Positions 1 to 6,098 are shown, numbered from the stretch's first letter. The stretch: DNA of 7,643 nt from RUG13615 sp040307715 (GCA_040307715.1 JAWRJC010000132.1:1-7643); one strand, 5' to 3'. Numbers and translations: made by a program. Notes: generated by a model from the letters alone, not told the origin.

Positions 1-53
1 GGCGGCAATCCGCCGCGAAGCAGCAAAGCGCACAGATATCGCGAATGCGCGGG

Positions 54-82
54 TTTATGTTTTCAGGCGGCTGTGATACACT
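54..82 (+). promoter_or_regulatory. Weak candidate promoter for the FNT/cobalamin gene cluster
   Basis: TACACT at 77-82 matches four of six -10 positions. TTTATG at 54-59, 17 bases upstream, matches three of six -35 positions. An alternative reading is an extended -10, TGTGATACA, at 72-80. If transcription starts a few bases after 82, the 5' arm of the 66-71/111-116 inverted repeat would not be transcribed, leaving only the 103-114 palindrome in the RNA. This is only a plausible guess, offered because no better promoter is visible ahead of the first gene. Confidence 0.25.
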
Positions 83-116
83 AGGGAAGGCATTGAAGGA
101 AACGGCTTAAGCCGCC
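66..116 (+). promoter_or_regulatory. Structured leader with inverted repeats upstream of the FNT channel
   Basis: The 147 bases before the first gene contain several GC-rich inverted repeats and no coding region I can support. GGCGGC at 66-71 is complementary to GCCGCC at 111-116. CGGCTTAAGCCG at 103-114 is a perfect 12-base palindrome that could be a short RNA hairpin or a protein operator. The two alternatives share bases 111-114 and so exclude each other. A further small hairpin, GGCGG/CCGCC with a four-base loop, sits at 1-14 and may belong to whatever lies upstream. No known riboswitch consensus was recognised here; in particular I see no B12 box. The function is unknown. Confidence 0.35.
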
Positions 117-147
117 GTCAATAAATAAAATAAGGAGAAACAGAAGT

Positions 148-912
148 ATGTTTAAAGATGAGTATCAGGCGATGACCGCCGGGTCGCTGGGAAAATGGAA
201 ACTGTTTAAGGAGCGCCCGTGGGCGTATTTTGTTTCGGCGATGACGGCAGGCGCGTTCATCGGTGTCGGTGTCATGCTGGCCTTTACGGTCGGCGGTCTG
301 CTCACCGGGCAGCCGTATGCCAAGATCATCATGGCAGCATCGTTCAGCGTCGCGCTGAGCCTCGTGGTCATCGCCGGCGCGGAACTGTTCACCGGCAACA
401 ACATGGTCCTGGCAGCCGGTGTGCTGCGCAAAGAGATCAGCGCGGCGGATATGATCAAGATCTGGGTGTTCTGCTGGATCGGCAACTTGGCCGGTTCGGT
501 CCTGATCGCCTGCATCTACATCGCGACAGGGCTGGCGTCCGGTGATGTCGGGCAGTGCATGGCAGACGCGGCGGCGGCCAAGATGACGGCGCCGGCGCTG
601 GCACTGTTTGCCCGCGGCATTCTCTGTAACTTCCTGGTCTGTCTGGCGGTCTGGTGCGGATTCCGCGCAAAGTCGGACAGCGGCAAGCTGATCATGATCT
701 TCTGGTGCATCCTCGCCTTCTTCTGCTGCGGCTTTGAGCACAGCGTGGCGAACATGACACTGCTGACCATCGGGCTGTTCATCCAGTCCATGAATGACGC
801 GATCAGCGTTGGCGGGTACTTCTTCAATCTGTGTCTGGTCACGCTCGGCAACATCGTCGGCGGGGCGCTGTTCGTGGCGGTGCCGTACCATATCGTTTCG
901 AAAGAGAAATAG
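148..912 (+). CDS. Formate/nitrite transporter (FNT) family channel, NirC-like
   Basis: This 254-residue integral membrane protein belongs to the FNT family, pentameric channels that move small monovalent anions such as formate, nitrite or hydrosulfide across the inner membrane. The sequence shows the family's six hydrophobic segments and its signature motifs: AELFTGNNM (78-86, the discontinuous-helix loop), GNLAGS (112-117), LCNFLVCLAVW (159-169), GFEHSVANM (195-203, with the pore histidine at about H198) and TLGNIVGGALF (232-242). AKMTAPALALF and WCILAF ahead of the EHS motif resemble NirC more than FocA as I recall them, so nitrite is a fair first guess, but the substrate cannot be settled from sequence. 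The ATG follows AAGGAGAAA at 132-140 with good spacing. The gene lies 59 bases ahead of cobT on the same strand and may head the same transcript. Confidence 0.9.
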   Translation: MFKDEYQAMTAGSLGKWKLFKERPWAYFVSAMTAGAFIGVGVMLAFTVGGLLTGQPYAKIIMAASFSVALSLVVIAGAELFTGNNMVLAAGVLRKEISAADMIKIWVFCWIGNLAGSVLIACIYIATGLASGDVGQCMADAAAAKMTAPALALFARGILCNFLVCLAVWCGFRAKSDSGKLIMIFWCILAFFCCGFEHSVANMTLLTIGLFIQSMNDAISVGGYFFNLCLVTLGNIVGGALFVAVPYHIVSKEK

Positions 913-971
913 GAATCACACAGACAGCTGCTGCAAGGGACAAAAGGAAAGGGCAATTTGAAAGAAGCAAT

Positions 972-2093
972 ATGACTGAAACAGAGCTGAAACAATATAT
1001 ATCCGAGATCCGGGGCGGCGATCCGGAAGCGGAGAAAGCCGCACGGGAGCGGCAGGCGGCGCTCATCAAGCCGCCGGGCAGTCTGGGCGAACTCGAGACG
1101 ATCTCGATCCGCCTCGCATCACTGACGGGCAAGGTCCGCCAGCATTTCAGAAAACCGCTGGTCATCATTCTCTCGGCCGATAACGGCGTCTTTGAAGAGG
1201 GCGTCAGTTCGGCGCCGCAGAGCGTGACCATCCAGCAGACCATCAACTTCATCCGCCGCATGACCGGTGTCGGCGCTCTGACCAAGGAGTTCGGCAATGA
1301 TCTTCTGGTGCTCGACATGGGCATCAATGCCACCGTGCCGGCGGCGCTGTCCTCGAAGGACATGGCGGATTATCAGACGAAAGTCATCGACCGGAAGATC
1401 GCGTACGGCACGAAGAATTTCGCCAAAGAACCGGCGATGACCCGGGAGCAGGTCCTGCAGGCGATCGCGGCAGGGATCGAAGCGGTGGGATTTGCCAAGG
1501 CGCAGGGGTATGACATCCTCGGCGTCGGCGAGATGGGCATCTGCAACACCAGCACCAGTGCGGCTGTGCTCGGCGCACTGGCGGATCTTTCCGCGGAGCA
1601 GGTCTGCGGCCGCGGGGGCGGGCTGGAAGATGCTCCGTTCCTGCATAAGAAAGAAATCGTATCCGAGGCAATCGCTGCGGCGCGCACGGAGCGGCTCGAC
1701 CCGATCGGGGTCCTCGCTCTTTGCGGCGGCTTTGACATCGCCGCGATGACCGGCGTCTTCCTCGCAGCGGCGCACGAACGCATGCCCGTCCTCATCGACG
1801 GCTATATTTCGGTGACCGCGGCTGTGGCAGCCGCCAAGCTCTGCCCCGAAGCGACCGCCGCGATGCTCGCGACGCACCAGTCCTTTGAGATCGGGTACAT
1901 GAAGGCGGCCGATGAGCTGGGCGTGCATCCGTATCTGGATCTTGGGATGCGCCTGGGCGAAGGCAGCGGGTGCGTCATCGGGTTTGAAGTCGTCCGCGCC
2001 GCCTGTGCGGTGATGGACGGGATGGCGACCTTTGAAGAAGGCGGCATCAACGACGATTATCTGGAAGAGATCCGCAAAGGAGACTGTTTCTGA
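972..2093 (+). CDS. cobT: Nicotinate-nucleotide-dimethylbenzimidazole phosphoribosyltransferase
   Basis: CobT transfers phosphoribose from nicotinate mononucleotide to the lower-ligand base, normally 5,6-dimethylbenzimidazole, giving alpha-ribazole 5'-phosphate for nucleotide-loop assembly. The 373-residue product has the family landmarks in order: KPPGSLGELE (33-42), SADNGVFEEGVSSAPQSVT (68-86), GVGEMGICNTSTSAA (184-198), GRGGGLED (213-220), GGFDIAAMTGVFLAA (252-266), DLGMRLGEGSG (323-333) and a C-terminal FEEGGIN (354-360). The glutamate of LGEGSG (E330) best matches the catalytic base of the Salmonella enzyme. One departure is ATHQSFEIGY (300-309), where many homologues end in GH rather than GY. 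There is a single CobT and no paired ArsB-like paralogue here, so base preference is open. An in-frame start at 831 lies inside the upstream channel gene; ATG 972 gives the usual N-terminus, although its Shine-Dalgarno site is weak. The stop overlaps the next start as TGATG. Confidence 0.95.
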   Translation: MTETELKQYISEIRGGDPEAEKAARERQAALIKPPGSLGELETISIRLASLTGKVRQHFRKPLVIILSADNGVFEEGVSSAPQSVTIQQTINFIRRMTGVGALTKEFGNDLLVLDMGINATVPAALSSKDMADYQTKVIDRKIAYGTKNFAKEPAMTREQVLQAIAAGIEAVGFAKAQGYDILGVGEMGICNTSTSAAVLGALADLSAEQVCGRGGGLEDAPFLHKKEIVSEAIAAARTERLDPIGVLALCGGFDIAAMTGVFLAAAHERMPVLIDGYISVTAAVAAAKLCPEATAAMLATHQSFEIGYMKAADELGVHPYLDLGMRLGEGSGCVIGFEVVRAACAVMDGMATFEEGGINDDYLEEIRKGDCF

Positions 2094-2635
2094 TGCACAT
2101 CTACATCAGCGGCGGCGCCAAAAACGGAAAATCATACTACGCGCAGCGGCAGGCGCAGGCACTGGCCGAAGGCGGCAGGCCGCTGTATTATGTTGCCACT
2201 ATGCTGCCGACCGATGACGAAGATCTGGCCCGCATCGCCCGCCATCTCAAAGAGCGGGAAGGATGGGGCTTTACCACCATCGAGCAGTCGCACCACATTG
2301 AAGAGGTGCCCGCCAAGGCGGATCCGGACGGCGTCTTCCTGCTGGACAGCGTGACAGCGCTGCTGGCCAACGAGATGTTCGCCTCGCGCGAGCCGTTCGC
2401 GGACGGCGGGCTGGACAGCGATGCGCCCGCAAGGGTGGCGGAGCAGCTGGTGCGATTCCTCGAAGACACCAAAGACGCGGTGCTGGTCTCCGACTATATC
2501 TACGGCGGCGGGGCACTGTACGACGAATGGACGCGGGGCTATATGGAAGGGCTTGCCTATATCGATAAAACGGTCGCGGCGGCTTGTGACAAGGTCATCG
2601 AGGTCGCGGCCGGACAGATCATCAATTATAAGTAA
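2093..2635 (+). CDS. cobU: CobU-like adenosylcobinamide kinase/guanylyltransferase with divergent C-terminus
   Basis: CobU phosphorylates adenosylcobinamide and then transfers GMP to it, giving adenosylcobinamide-GDP for CobS. The 180-residue length equals that of classical CobU. Visible motifs are the P-loop GGAKNGKS (7-14), YVATMLPTDDEDLARIARH (33-51), where H51 occupies the conserved histidine position associated with the guanylylated intermediate, TTIEQ (61-65), and the Walker B-like FLLDSVTALLANEM (82-95). The second half diverges: the usual VSNEVGxGIVP segment is replaced by VSDYIYGGGALYDEW (132-146), while KTVAAACDKVIEVAAGQ (159-175) still resembles the NQRLAAAADEV...VAG ending. The start overlaps the cobT stop, and AAAGGAGA (2076-2083) is an ideal ribosome site, so translation is probably coupled. 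A second partial CobU-like protein lies at 3530-3913 and keeps the motif missing here. The family assignment is secure; full bifunctionality is not. Confidence 0.85.
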   Translation: MHIYISGGAKNGKSYYAQRQAQALAEGGRPLYYVATMLPTDDEDLARIARHLKEREGWGFTTIEQSHHIEEVPAKADPDGVFLLDSVTALLANEMFASREPFADGGLDSDAPARVAEQLVRFLEDTKDAVLVSDYIYGGGALYDEWTRGYMEGLAYIDKTVAAACDKVIEVAAGQIINYK

Positions 2636-2680
2636 GAATTGCCGGACCTGTGAATGCCGGAAAGGCGGCGGAGAAAGACG

Positions 2681-3517
2681 ATGCTGACAGGATTTTTCAT
2701 GGCGTGGGGGATGTTCTGTGCGATCCCCTGTCCGCACAAAGTGTGGGACGAAGACAAACGCAAATGGATGCTGATCATGTATCCCGCGCTCGGGATCATG
2801 CTCGGCGCACTCTGGTTCGCGCTGTACGGGGTGCTTCTGACTCTCGAAGTACCGGTGGTGCTGACAGCGGCAGCGATGACGGTCTATCCGTTCCTCGTCA
2901 GCGGCTGCATCCACCTCGACGGCTTTATGGATGTCAGCGACGCGATCCTGTCCAGACGTGATCTCGCGGAGCGGCAGCGGATCCTCAAGGACTCCCATGT
3001 CGGTTCGTTCGCGGTGATCCGGACGGTCATGCTCTTTCTGGTCCTCTTCGCGGCGATGCTCGTGATCGCGGGCCGCAACTCGCTCCTCGACGGGGCGTTC
3101 CTCGGCGCGCTCATGGCAGCCTCCCGCGGGGCGGCGGCGCTCGACACGCTGCACAAGACACCGCTTTCCACCAGCCAGTACGCGGCGATGAACAGTGCGG
3201 AGCAGAACGGGCTCGGTGCGCCGGCTGCTGACAAAACGGCAGCGGGCGGAACGGCGTGGATCATCGTCTGGGAAGTGCTGGCATTCGCGCTGGCCATCCT
3301 GCTGCAGTATTTGCGTATCCGAAACGGTGCGGTATTCGGCTATGCTATGCTGTTCACGGGGCCGCTGGCAGCCCACTTTGCGGCGCTTCTCGCCGGCAGC
3401 GTTGCGAGAAAACAGCTCGGCGGCATGAGCGGCGACATCGCCGGCTACGAGATGGTTGTCGGGGAGTTGGCCGGGGTGCTGACGATCGCGCTGGTCGGGT
3501 ATTACTGGCCGATGTAG
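2681..3517 (+). CDS. cobS: Adenosylcobinamide-GDP ribazoletransferase (cobalamin synthase)
   Basis: CobS is the membrane enzyme that joins adenosylcobinamide-GDP to alpha-ribazole (or its phosphate), completing the cobamide. The 278-residue product is strongly hydrophobic with several transmembrane stretches (roughly 32-54, 57-76, 112-130, 192-211, 218-240 and 258-275). It carries the family motifs HLDGFMDVSDA (78-88), KDSHVGSFAV (103-112) and GGMSGDIAGYEMVVGELA (247-264). The aspartate-rich HLDGxxDxxDA segment is the expected Mg/substrate site. The stretch NSAEQNGLGAPAADKTAAGG (171-190) is a polar loop before the last helices. ATG 2681 is preferred to the in-frame ATG at 2654 because GGAG (2670-2673) sits seven bases before it and because it gives the typical short N-terminus; the longer form would add a very basic nine-residue leader. 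The stop is immediately followed by, and overlaps, the Shine-Dalgarno site of the next gene. Confidence 0.93.
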   Translation: MLTGFFMAWGMFCAIPCPHKVWDEDKRKWMLIMYPALGIMLGALWFALYGVLLTLEVPVVLTAAAMTVYPFLVSGCIHLDGFMDVSDAILSRRDLAERQRILKDSHVGSFAVIRTVMLFLVLFAAMLVIAGRNSLLDGAFLGALMAASRGAAALDTLHKTPLSTSQYAAMNSAEQNGLGAPAADKTAAGGTAWIIVWEVLAFALAILLQYLRIRNGAVFGYAMLFTGPLAAHFAALLAGSVARKQLGGMSGDIAGYEMVVGELAGVLTIALVGYYWPM

Positions 3518-3529
3518 GAGGGAGATCAA

Positions 3530-3913
3530 ATGAAGCTCATCATCGGCGGCGCCTTTCAGGGGAAAGGCGATTACGCGAAAGAAACCTATGGCGGCACGGT
3601 CTACGACTGCCGGCTGCCGGAGAATAAAGATAAACTCGACCTCGACCTTTCGGCGGACATCATCGACGGGCTCGAGGCGTTCACGCACCTGTATGCCGAG
3701 GAGCAGCTCGAAGCGGCGGACTGGCTCCGCGCGCACGAAGCGCAACTGGCGGATAAGGTCATCGTCTGCGACGACATTTCGCAGGGGCTGGTGCCGATGG
3801 ACCCGGTGGACCGGGCGTGGCGCGAGATGAACGGCCGCGCGCTGCTGTACCTGGCCGGCATCGCGGAGCGCGTGGAGCGCGTGTTCTGCGGCATCCCGCA
3901 GCGGCTGAAATAA
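3530..3913 (+). CDS. Short CobU-like P-loop protein (second CobU paralogue)
   Basis: This 127-residue protein looks like a compact CobU relative. It opens with a Walker A-like GGAFQGKGDYA (6-16), in which the Ser/Thr usual after GK is glycine. It ends with a region that lines up with the classical CobU C-terminus: VIVCDDISQGLVPMDPVDRAWREM (77-100) against VSNEVGxGIVPxxxxxRxFRD, then NGRALLYLAGIAERVERVFCGIPQRLK (101-127). It lacks the middle ATxxxDxEMxxRIxxH segment that carries the guanylylated histidine, and it is about 50 residues shorter than CobU. GGAGGGAG (3517-3524) overlaps the cobS stop, so the two genes are likely co-translated. It may supply the function weakened in the 2093-2635 protein, form a heteromer with it, or be regulatory. 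I recall similar short CobU-annotated proteins in Clostridia; the exact reaction is unknown. Confidence 0.7.
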   Translation: MKLIIGGAFQGKGDYAKETYGGTVYDCRLPENKDKLDLDLSADIIDGLEAFTHLYAEEQLEAADWLRAHEAQLADKVIVCDDISQGLVPMDPVDRAWREMNGRALLYLAGIAERVERVFCGIPQRLK

Positions 3914-3970
3914 GAACGGGCGGGAATTACAAGAATTCACAGAGAAACTAAAGGAAACGCAAAGACTGTT

Positions 3971-4585
3971 ATGATACAAAAGGTGCATCTGATCCGCCAC
4001 GGTGATACAGAGGGGACAAAGCGGCGCTGCTACTACGGCGCGACGGACATCCCGCTCCTGCCGGAGGGCATCGCACAGACGGAACGGTACCGGGACGAAG
4101 GCATTTACCCCGCACCGGACACAGAAGAATACTATACGACCGGCAAGGGCCGCACCGAGCAGACGTTCCGGATTATCTACGGCAGCCGGCCGCACAAGGT
4201 CGTCAAGGCGCTTCGCGAACGTAATTTCGGCGCTTTCGAGATGAAAAACCACGAAGAGCTGATGAGCGACCCACGGTACCGCGACTGGCTGGATCATTAC
4301 AGCGCAGACAACCCGCCGCCCGGCGGGGAGAGCGCCAACGAGATGATCGCCCGGATCGAAAGCGGCATCCGGGAAGTGCTCGATGCGCAGCGCGTTTATC
4401 TGGCGGCGCACCCGGACGCGCCGGCGGAGTCGGTGGTCATCTGCCACGGCGGGACGATCGCGCTGCTGATCTCCAACGCGAAAGGGGTGGCGGACAGCCA
4501 GTTCCACGAGTGGATCCCGGCACCTGCGCGCGGGTATACGCTTGTCTACGAGGATGGGAAACTGGTCGACTATCTGCCGATCTAG
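3971..4585 (+). CDS. cobC: Histidine phosphatase, probable alpha-ribazole phosphatase (CobC-type)
   Basis: This 204-residue cytosolic protein belongs to the histidine phosphatase (phosphoglycerate mutase-like) superfamily. Visible catalytic elements are LIRHGDTEG (7-15), with R9 and the phospho-accepting H10, a second arginine in GRTEQTF (60-66), the general acid in LRERNFGAFEMK (81-92, probably E83) and the second histidine in VVICHGGTI (155-163, H159). PPGGESANEM (116-125) is a substrate-loop motif common in this family. Membership alone does not give the substrate. Its place directly after cobT-cobU-cobS-cobU' makes removal of the 5'-phosphate from alpha-ribazole phosphate, or from the phosphorylated cobamide, the best reading. 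The 57-base gap upstream holds AAGGAAA at 3951-3957, rather distant from the ATG, so initiation may be modest. The gene could be the end of the cobalamin operon, although no strong terminator follows. Confidence 0.82.
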   Translation: MIQKVHLIRHGDTEGTKRRCYYGATDIPLLPEGIAQTERYRDEGIYPAPDTEEYYTTGKGRTEQTFRIIYGSRPHKVVKALRERNFGAFEMKNHEELMSDPRYRDWLDHYSADNPPPGGESANEMIARIESGIREVLDAQRVYLAAHPDAPAESVVICHGGTIALLISNAKGVADSQFHEWIPAPARGYTLVYEDGKLVDYLPI

Positions 4586-4609
4586 GCGCAAAGCGATCGT
4601 CTGAAACAA

Positions 4610-4638
4610 CAGTTTTCTTTCAGGAAGCATGGTATAAT
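4610..4638 (+). promoter_or_regulatory. Extended -10 promoter for the alarmone synthetase operon
   Basis: TATAAT at 4633-4638 is a perfect -10 hexamer preceded by TG at 4630-4631, an extended -10 element (TGGTATAAT). The region 17 bases upstream (CAGTTT, 4610-4615) is a poor -35, which is common when the -10 is extended. The expected start of transcription is about 4644-4646, 55 or so bases ahead of the start codon at 4701. This separates the synthetase from the cobalamin genes as its own transcription unit, although read-through from cobC is possible. Confidence 0.75.
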
Positions 4639-4644
4639 AAAGCA

Positions 4645-4676
4645 GGCAGCAGGCCTTCGTGCAGGAAGGGGCTGCC
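4645..4676 (+). promoter_or_regulatory. Hairpin at the 5' end of the alarmone synthetase leader RNA
   Basis: GGCAGC (4645-4650) pairs with GCTGCC (4671-4676), and inside it CCTTC (4654-4658) pairs with GAAGG (4665-4669) around a six-base loop, with AGG bulged on one side and one G on the other. The stem begins at the predicted transcription start, so the mRNA would carry a hairpin at its 5' end. There is no T-run after it, so it is not an intrinsic terminator. Its role could be mRNA stabilisation or control; no known regulatory RNA family was recognised. Confidence 0.5.
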
Positions 4677-4700
4677 CGGGAATAGAAAGGAAGGAACGGC

Positions 4701-5423
4701 ATGATCGAGATCCGAGACGATGCGGCAGTGCCGAATCTGGATTCGCTGCCCGGCGAGCTGCGGCTCGCGCAGGGCGATCTCAAGCGGTTCGTCGAACTGC
4801 GCAACCTGTACAAATCCGCGATCAAGGAGATCGCGACCAAACTGGATATTCTGGATGACGAATTCCGCATCCGCAGCGATTACACGCCGATCCACAGCAT
4901 GGAGGCGCGTCTCAAGTCGATCGACAGCACGGTCGAAAAACTGCAGCGCCGCGGGCTTCCCGTCACGTTGGATGGGATGCGCGACCTGACGGACATCGCA
5001 GGGATCCGCGTCATCTGCAACTATGTGGACGACCTGTACACGATGGCGGACTTGCTGCTCAGGCAGGATGACATCGAACTCATCGCCCGCAAGGACTACA
5101 TCGCCAACCCCAAACCGAGCGGCTACCGCAGTCTGCATCTGGTGGTGCTCGTGCCGGTCTTCCAGGCAGCGCGCACAGAACGGATGCCGGTCGAGATCCA
5201 GCTCCGGACGATCGCCATGGATACCTGGGCAAGTCTGGAGCACGAACTGAAGTATAAAAAGCAGGGCGATATCAGTGAAGAGGACCGCGACCAGCTGATC
5301 GCCTGCGCGACTGTGCTCGCGGACGTCGACGAACGCATGCAGGAGATCCACCGCCGCGGGCTTTCCGAGAAGACAGCCGAGCAGACGGGCGAAAAGACGG
5401 AGCTTCCGCAGACGAGCAAATAG
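4701..5423 (+). CDS. relQ: Small alarmone synthetase, RelQ/SAS1-type GTP pyrophosphokinase
   Basis: This 240-residue protein is a stand-alone (p)ppGpp synthetase: it transfers pyrophosphate from ATP to the 3'-hydroxyl of GTP or GDP. The single RelA/SpoT synthetase domain spans about residues 25-190. Key features are IHSMEARLKS (64-73, nucleotide-binding basic segment), RDLTDIAGIRV (94-104) with the Mg-binding D98, KPSGYRSLHLVV (138-149) with the GTP-stacking tyrosine Y142, VEIQLRT (164-170) with catalytic E165, and the W-LEH motif (176-181). There is no HD hydrolase domain and no TGS/ACT regulatory region, which rules out a full-length Rel. Order and length resemble B. subtilis YjbM/SAS1, with a somewhat longer polar, Glu/Lys-rich C-terminus (220-240) that may be disordered. 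AAGGAAGG shortly before ATG 4701 is a strong ribosome site. It is followed 23 bases later by a membrane/zinc-ribbon gene, probably in the same transcript. Confidence 0.92.
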   Translation: MIEIRDDAAVPNLDSLPGELRLAQGDLKRFVELRNLYKSAIKEIATKLDILDDEFRIRSDYTPIHSMEARLKSIDSTVEKLQRRGLPVTLDGMRDLTDIAGIRVICNYVDDLYTMADLLLRQDDIELIARKDYIANPKPSGYRSLHLVVLVPVFQAARTERMPVEIQLRTIAMDTWASLEHELKYKKQGDISEEDRDQLIACATVLADVDERMQEIHRRGLSEKTAEQTGEKTELPQTSK

Positions 5424-5446
5424 GATAAGAAAGAGAGAAACGAGCA

Positions 5447-5986
5447 ATGGGCAACTGGGGATACCGGTTCATGGAATTCATGCGCGGCCGCTACGGCTGG
5501 GACCAGCTGGGGATGTTCCTCATGATCGCGTCGTTCGCGATCGAGATCCTCGGCCGGATCTTCCGCAGCAGCATCGTGTACTATATCGGACTGGCGCTGT
5601 TCTTCTGGATGCTGTTCCGCATGTTCTCGCGCAACACCGGCGCGCGCGTTGCGGAGAACCAGAAGTTCATCAATCTGAGGAACCGCTTTGCGAACTGGCG
5701 CTATTTCCGCCGGCAGAAACGCGGCGGTTCCGGGCACCGGCAGAATGGCAACATGTACCGCGGCGATTTCACGCAGAACGCCCGGCAGCAGAAGGCGAAC
5801 GGCACGTACACCTACTCGCAGGAGGAGCAGGCGCGCGAGAACGACCGCGCCAGTAAAAAAGGCGGTACGATCTACTGCTATTATTACTGTCCGTCCTGCA
5901 AGCAGCAGGTGCGCGTACCGGCGGGGAAAGGGAAGGTGCGGATCACCTGCCCGCGCTGCAATGAAAAGTTCGAGACATATTCTTAA
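5447..5986 (+). CDS. Two-helix membrane protein with C-terminal zinc ribbon, function unknown
   Basis: I cannot assign a function. The 179-residue product starts with a short amphipathic region (1-18), then two hydrophobic segments (about 20-38 and 42-60) separated by a basic turn (GRIFRS). A long basic and polar stretch follows (61-140; RYFRRQKRGG, then Gln/Asn-rich). The C-terminus has two cysteine pairs, CPSC (148-151) and CPRC (168-171), spaced like a rubredoxin-type zinc ribbon, with VRVPAGKGKVRI between them; C144 lies just outside. The basic residues beside the second helix suggest the tail faces the cytoplasm. I recall similar conserved hypothetical proteins in Clostridia (RGRYGxDQL near the start, FRMFSRN after the helices, the same zinc-ribbon ending), but no role was given. 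Its ribosome site is weak (AAGAAAGAGAG, 5427-5437). A terminator follows 28 bases after the stop, so it ends the alarmone-synthetase operon. Confidence 0.8.
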   Translation: MGNWGYRFMEFMRGRYGWDQLGMFLMIASFAIEILGRIFRSSIVYYIGLALFFWMLFRMFSRNTGARVAENQKFINLRNRFANWRYFRRQKRGGSGHRQNGNMYRGDFTQNARQQKANGTYTYSQEEQARENDRASKKGGTIYCYYYCPSCKQQVRVPAGKGKVRITCPRCNEKFETYS

Positions 5987-6013
5987 ACAGCCTGTCCGGA
6001 ACAAAAGAGAAAG

Positions 6014-6039
6014 AAAAGCGCCCCGCAAGGCGCTTTTTT
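6014..6039 (+). terminator. Intrinsic terminator after the zinc-ribbon gene
   Basis: GCGCC (6018-6022) pairs with GGCGC (6029-6033) around a six-base loop, extended by AAAA (6014-6017) against the first four of six Ts (6034-6039). A GC stem followed by a T-run 28 bases after the stop codon is a textbook Rho-independent terminator. The A-tract on the 5' side could let it act in both directions, but no gene converges on it within the window. Confidence 0.93.
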
Positions 6040-6069
6040 CATGCGGGAAGCGACTTGAAATGCATTTTA

Positions 6070-6098
6070 TTGACAAATGCATGGCCGCTCACTATACT
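6070..6098 (+). promoter_or_regulatory. Near-consensus sigma-A promoter for the thiamin-regulated operon
   Basis: TTGACA (6070-6075) is a perfect -35 and TATACT (6093-6098) a five-of-six -10, separated by the optimal 17 bases. The start of transcription is expected near 6105, about 15 bases before the riboswitch aptamer. The promoter looks strong and constitutive, consistent with control being exerted downstream by the riboswitch. AAATGCAT occurs on both sides of the -35 (6058-6065 and 6075-6082). Confidence 0.9.

Noticed and set aside
118..891. Minus-strand open frame opposite the FNT gene
   Set aside because: It is a shadow of the channel gene: hydrophilic, Asp/Arg/Gln-rich, with no domain and no plausible ribosome site, while the + strand frame has full family motifs.
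831..971. Longer cobT start inside the FNT gene
   Set aside because: It would add 47 basic residues unlike any CobT N-terminus and overlap the channel gene. ATG 972 starts the normal domain.
2654..2680. Longer cobS start at 2654
   Set aside because: It adds a very basic nine-residue leader and has no good ribosome site; GGAG is correctly placed for ATG 2681.
4601..4623. CTGAAA...TTTCAG inverted repeat after cobC as a terminator
   Set aside because: The stem is six mostly A-T pairs with an 11-base loop and no T-run, and it overlaps the promoter region of the next operon. It is too weak to call.
2132..4870. A 912-codon open frame on the minus strand across the cob genes and into the synthetase gene
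   Set aside because: It lies antisense to five well-supported genes. Its translation is low-complexity (rich in Arg, His, Asp, Gln) with no recognisable domain. Such frames arise from the strong GC bias of the real genes' third positions.
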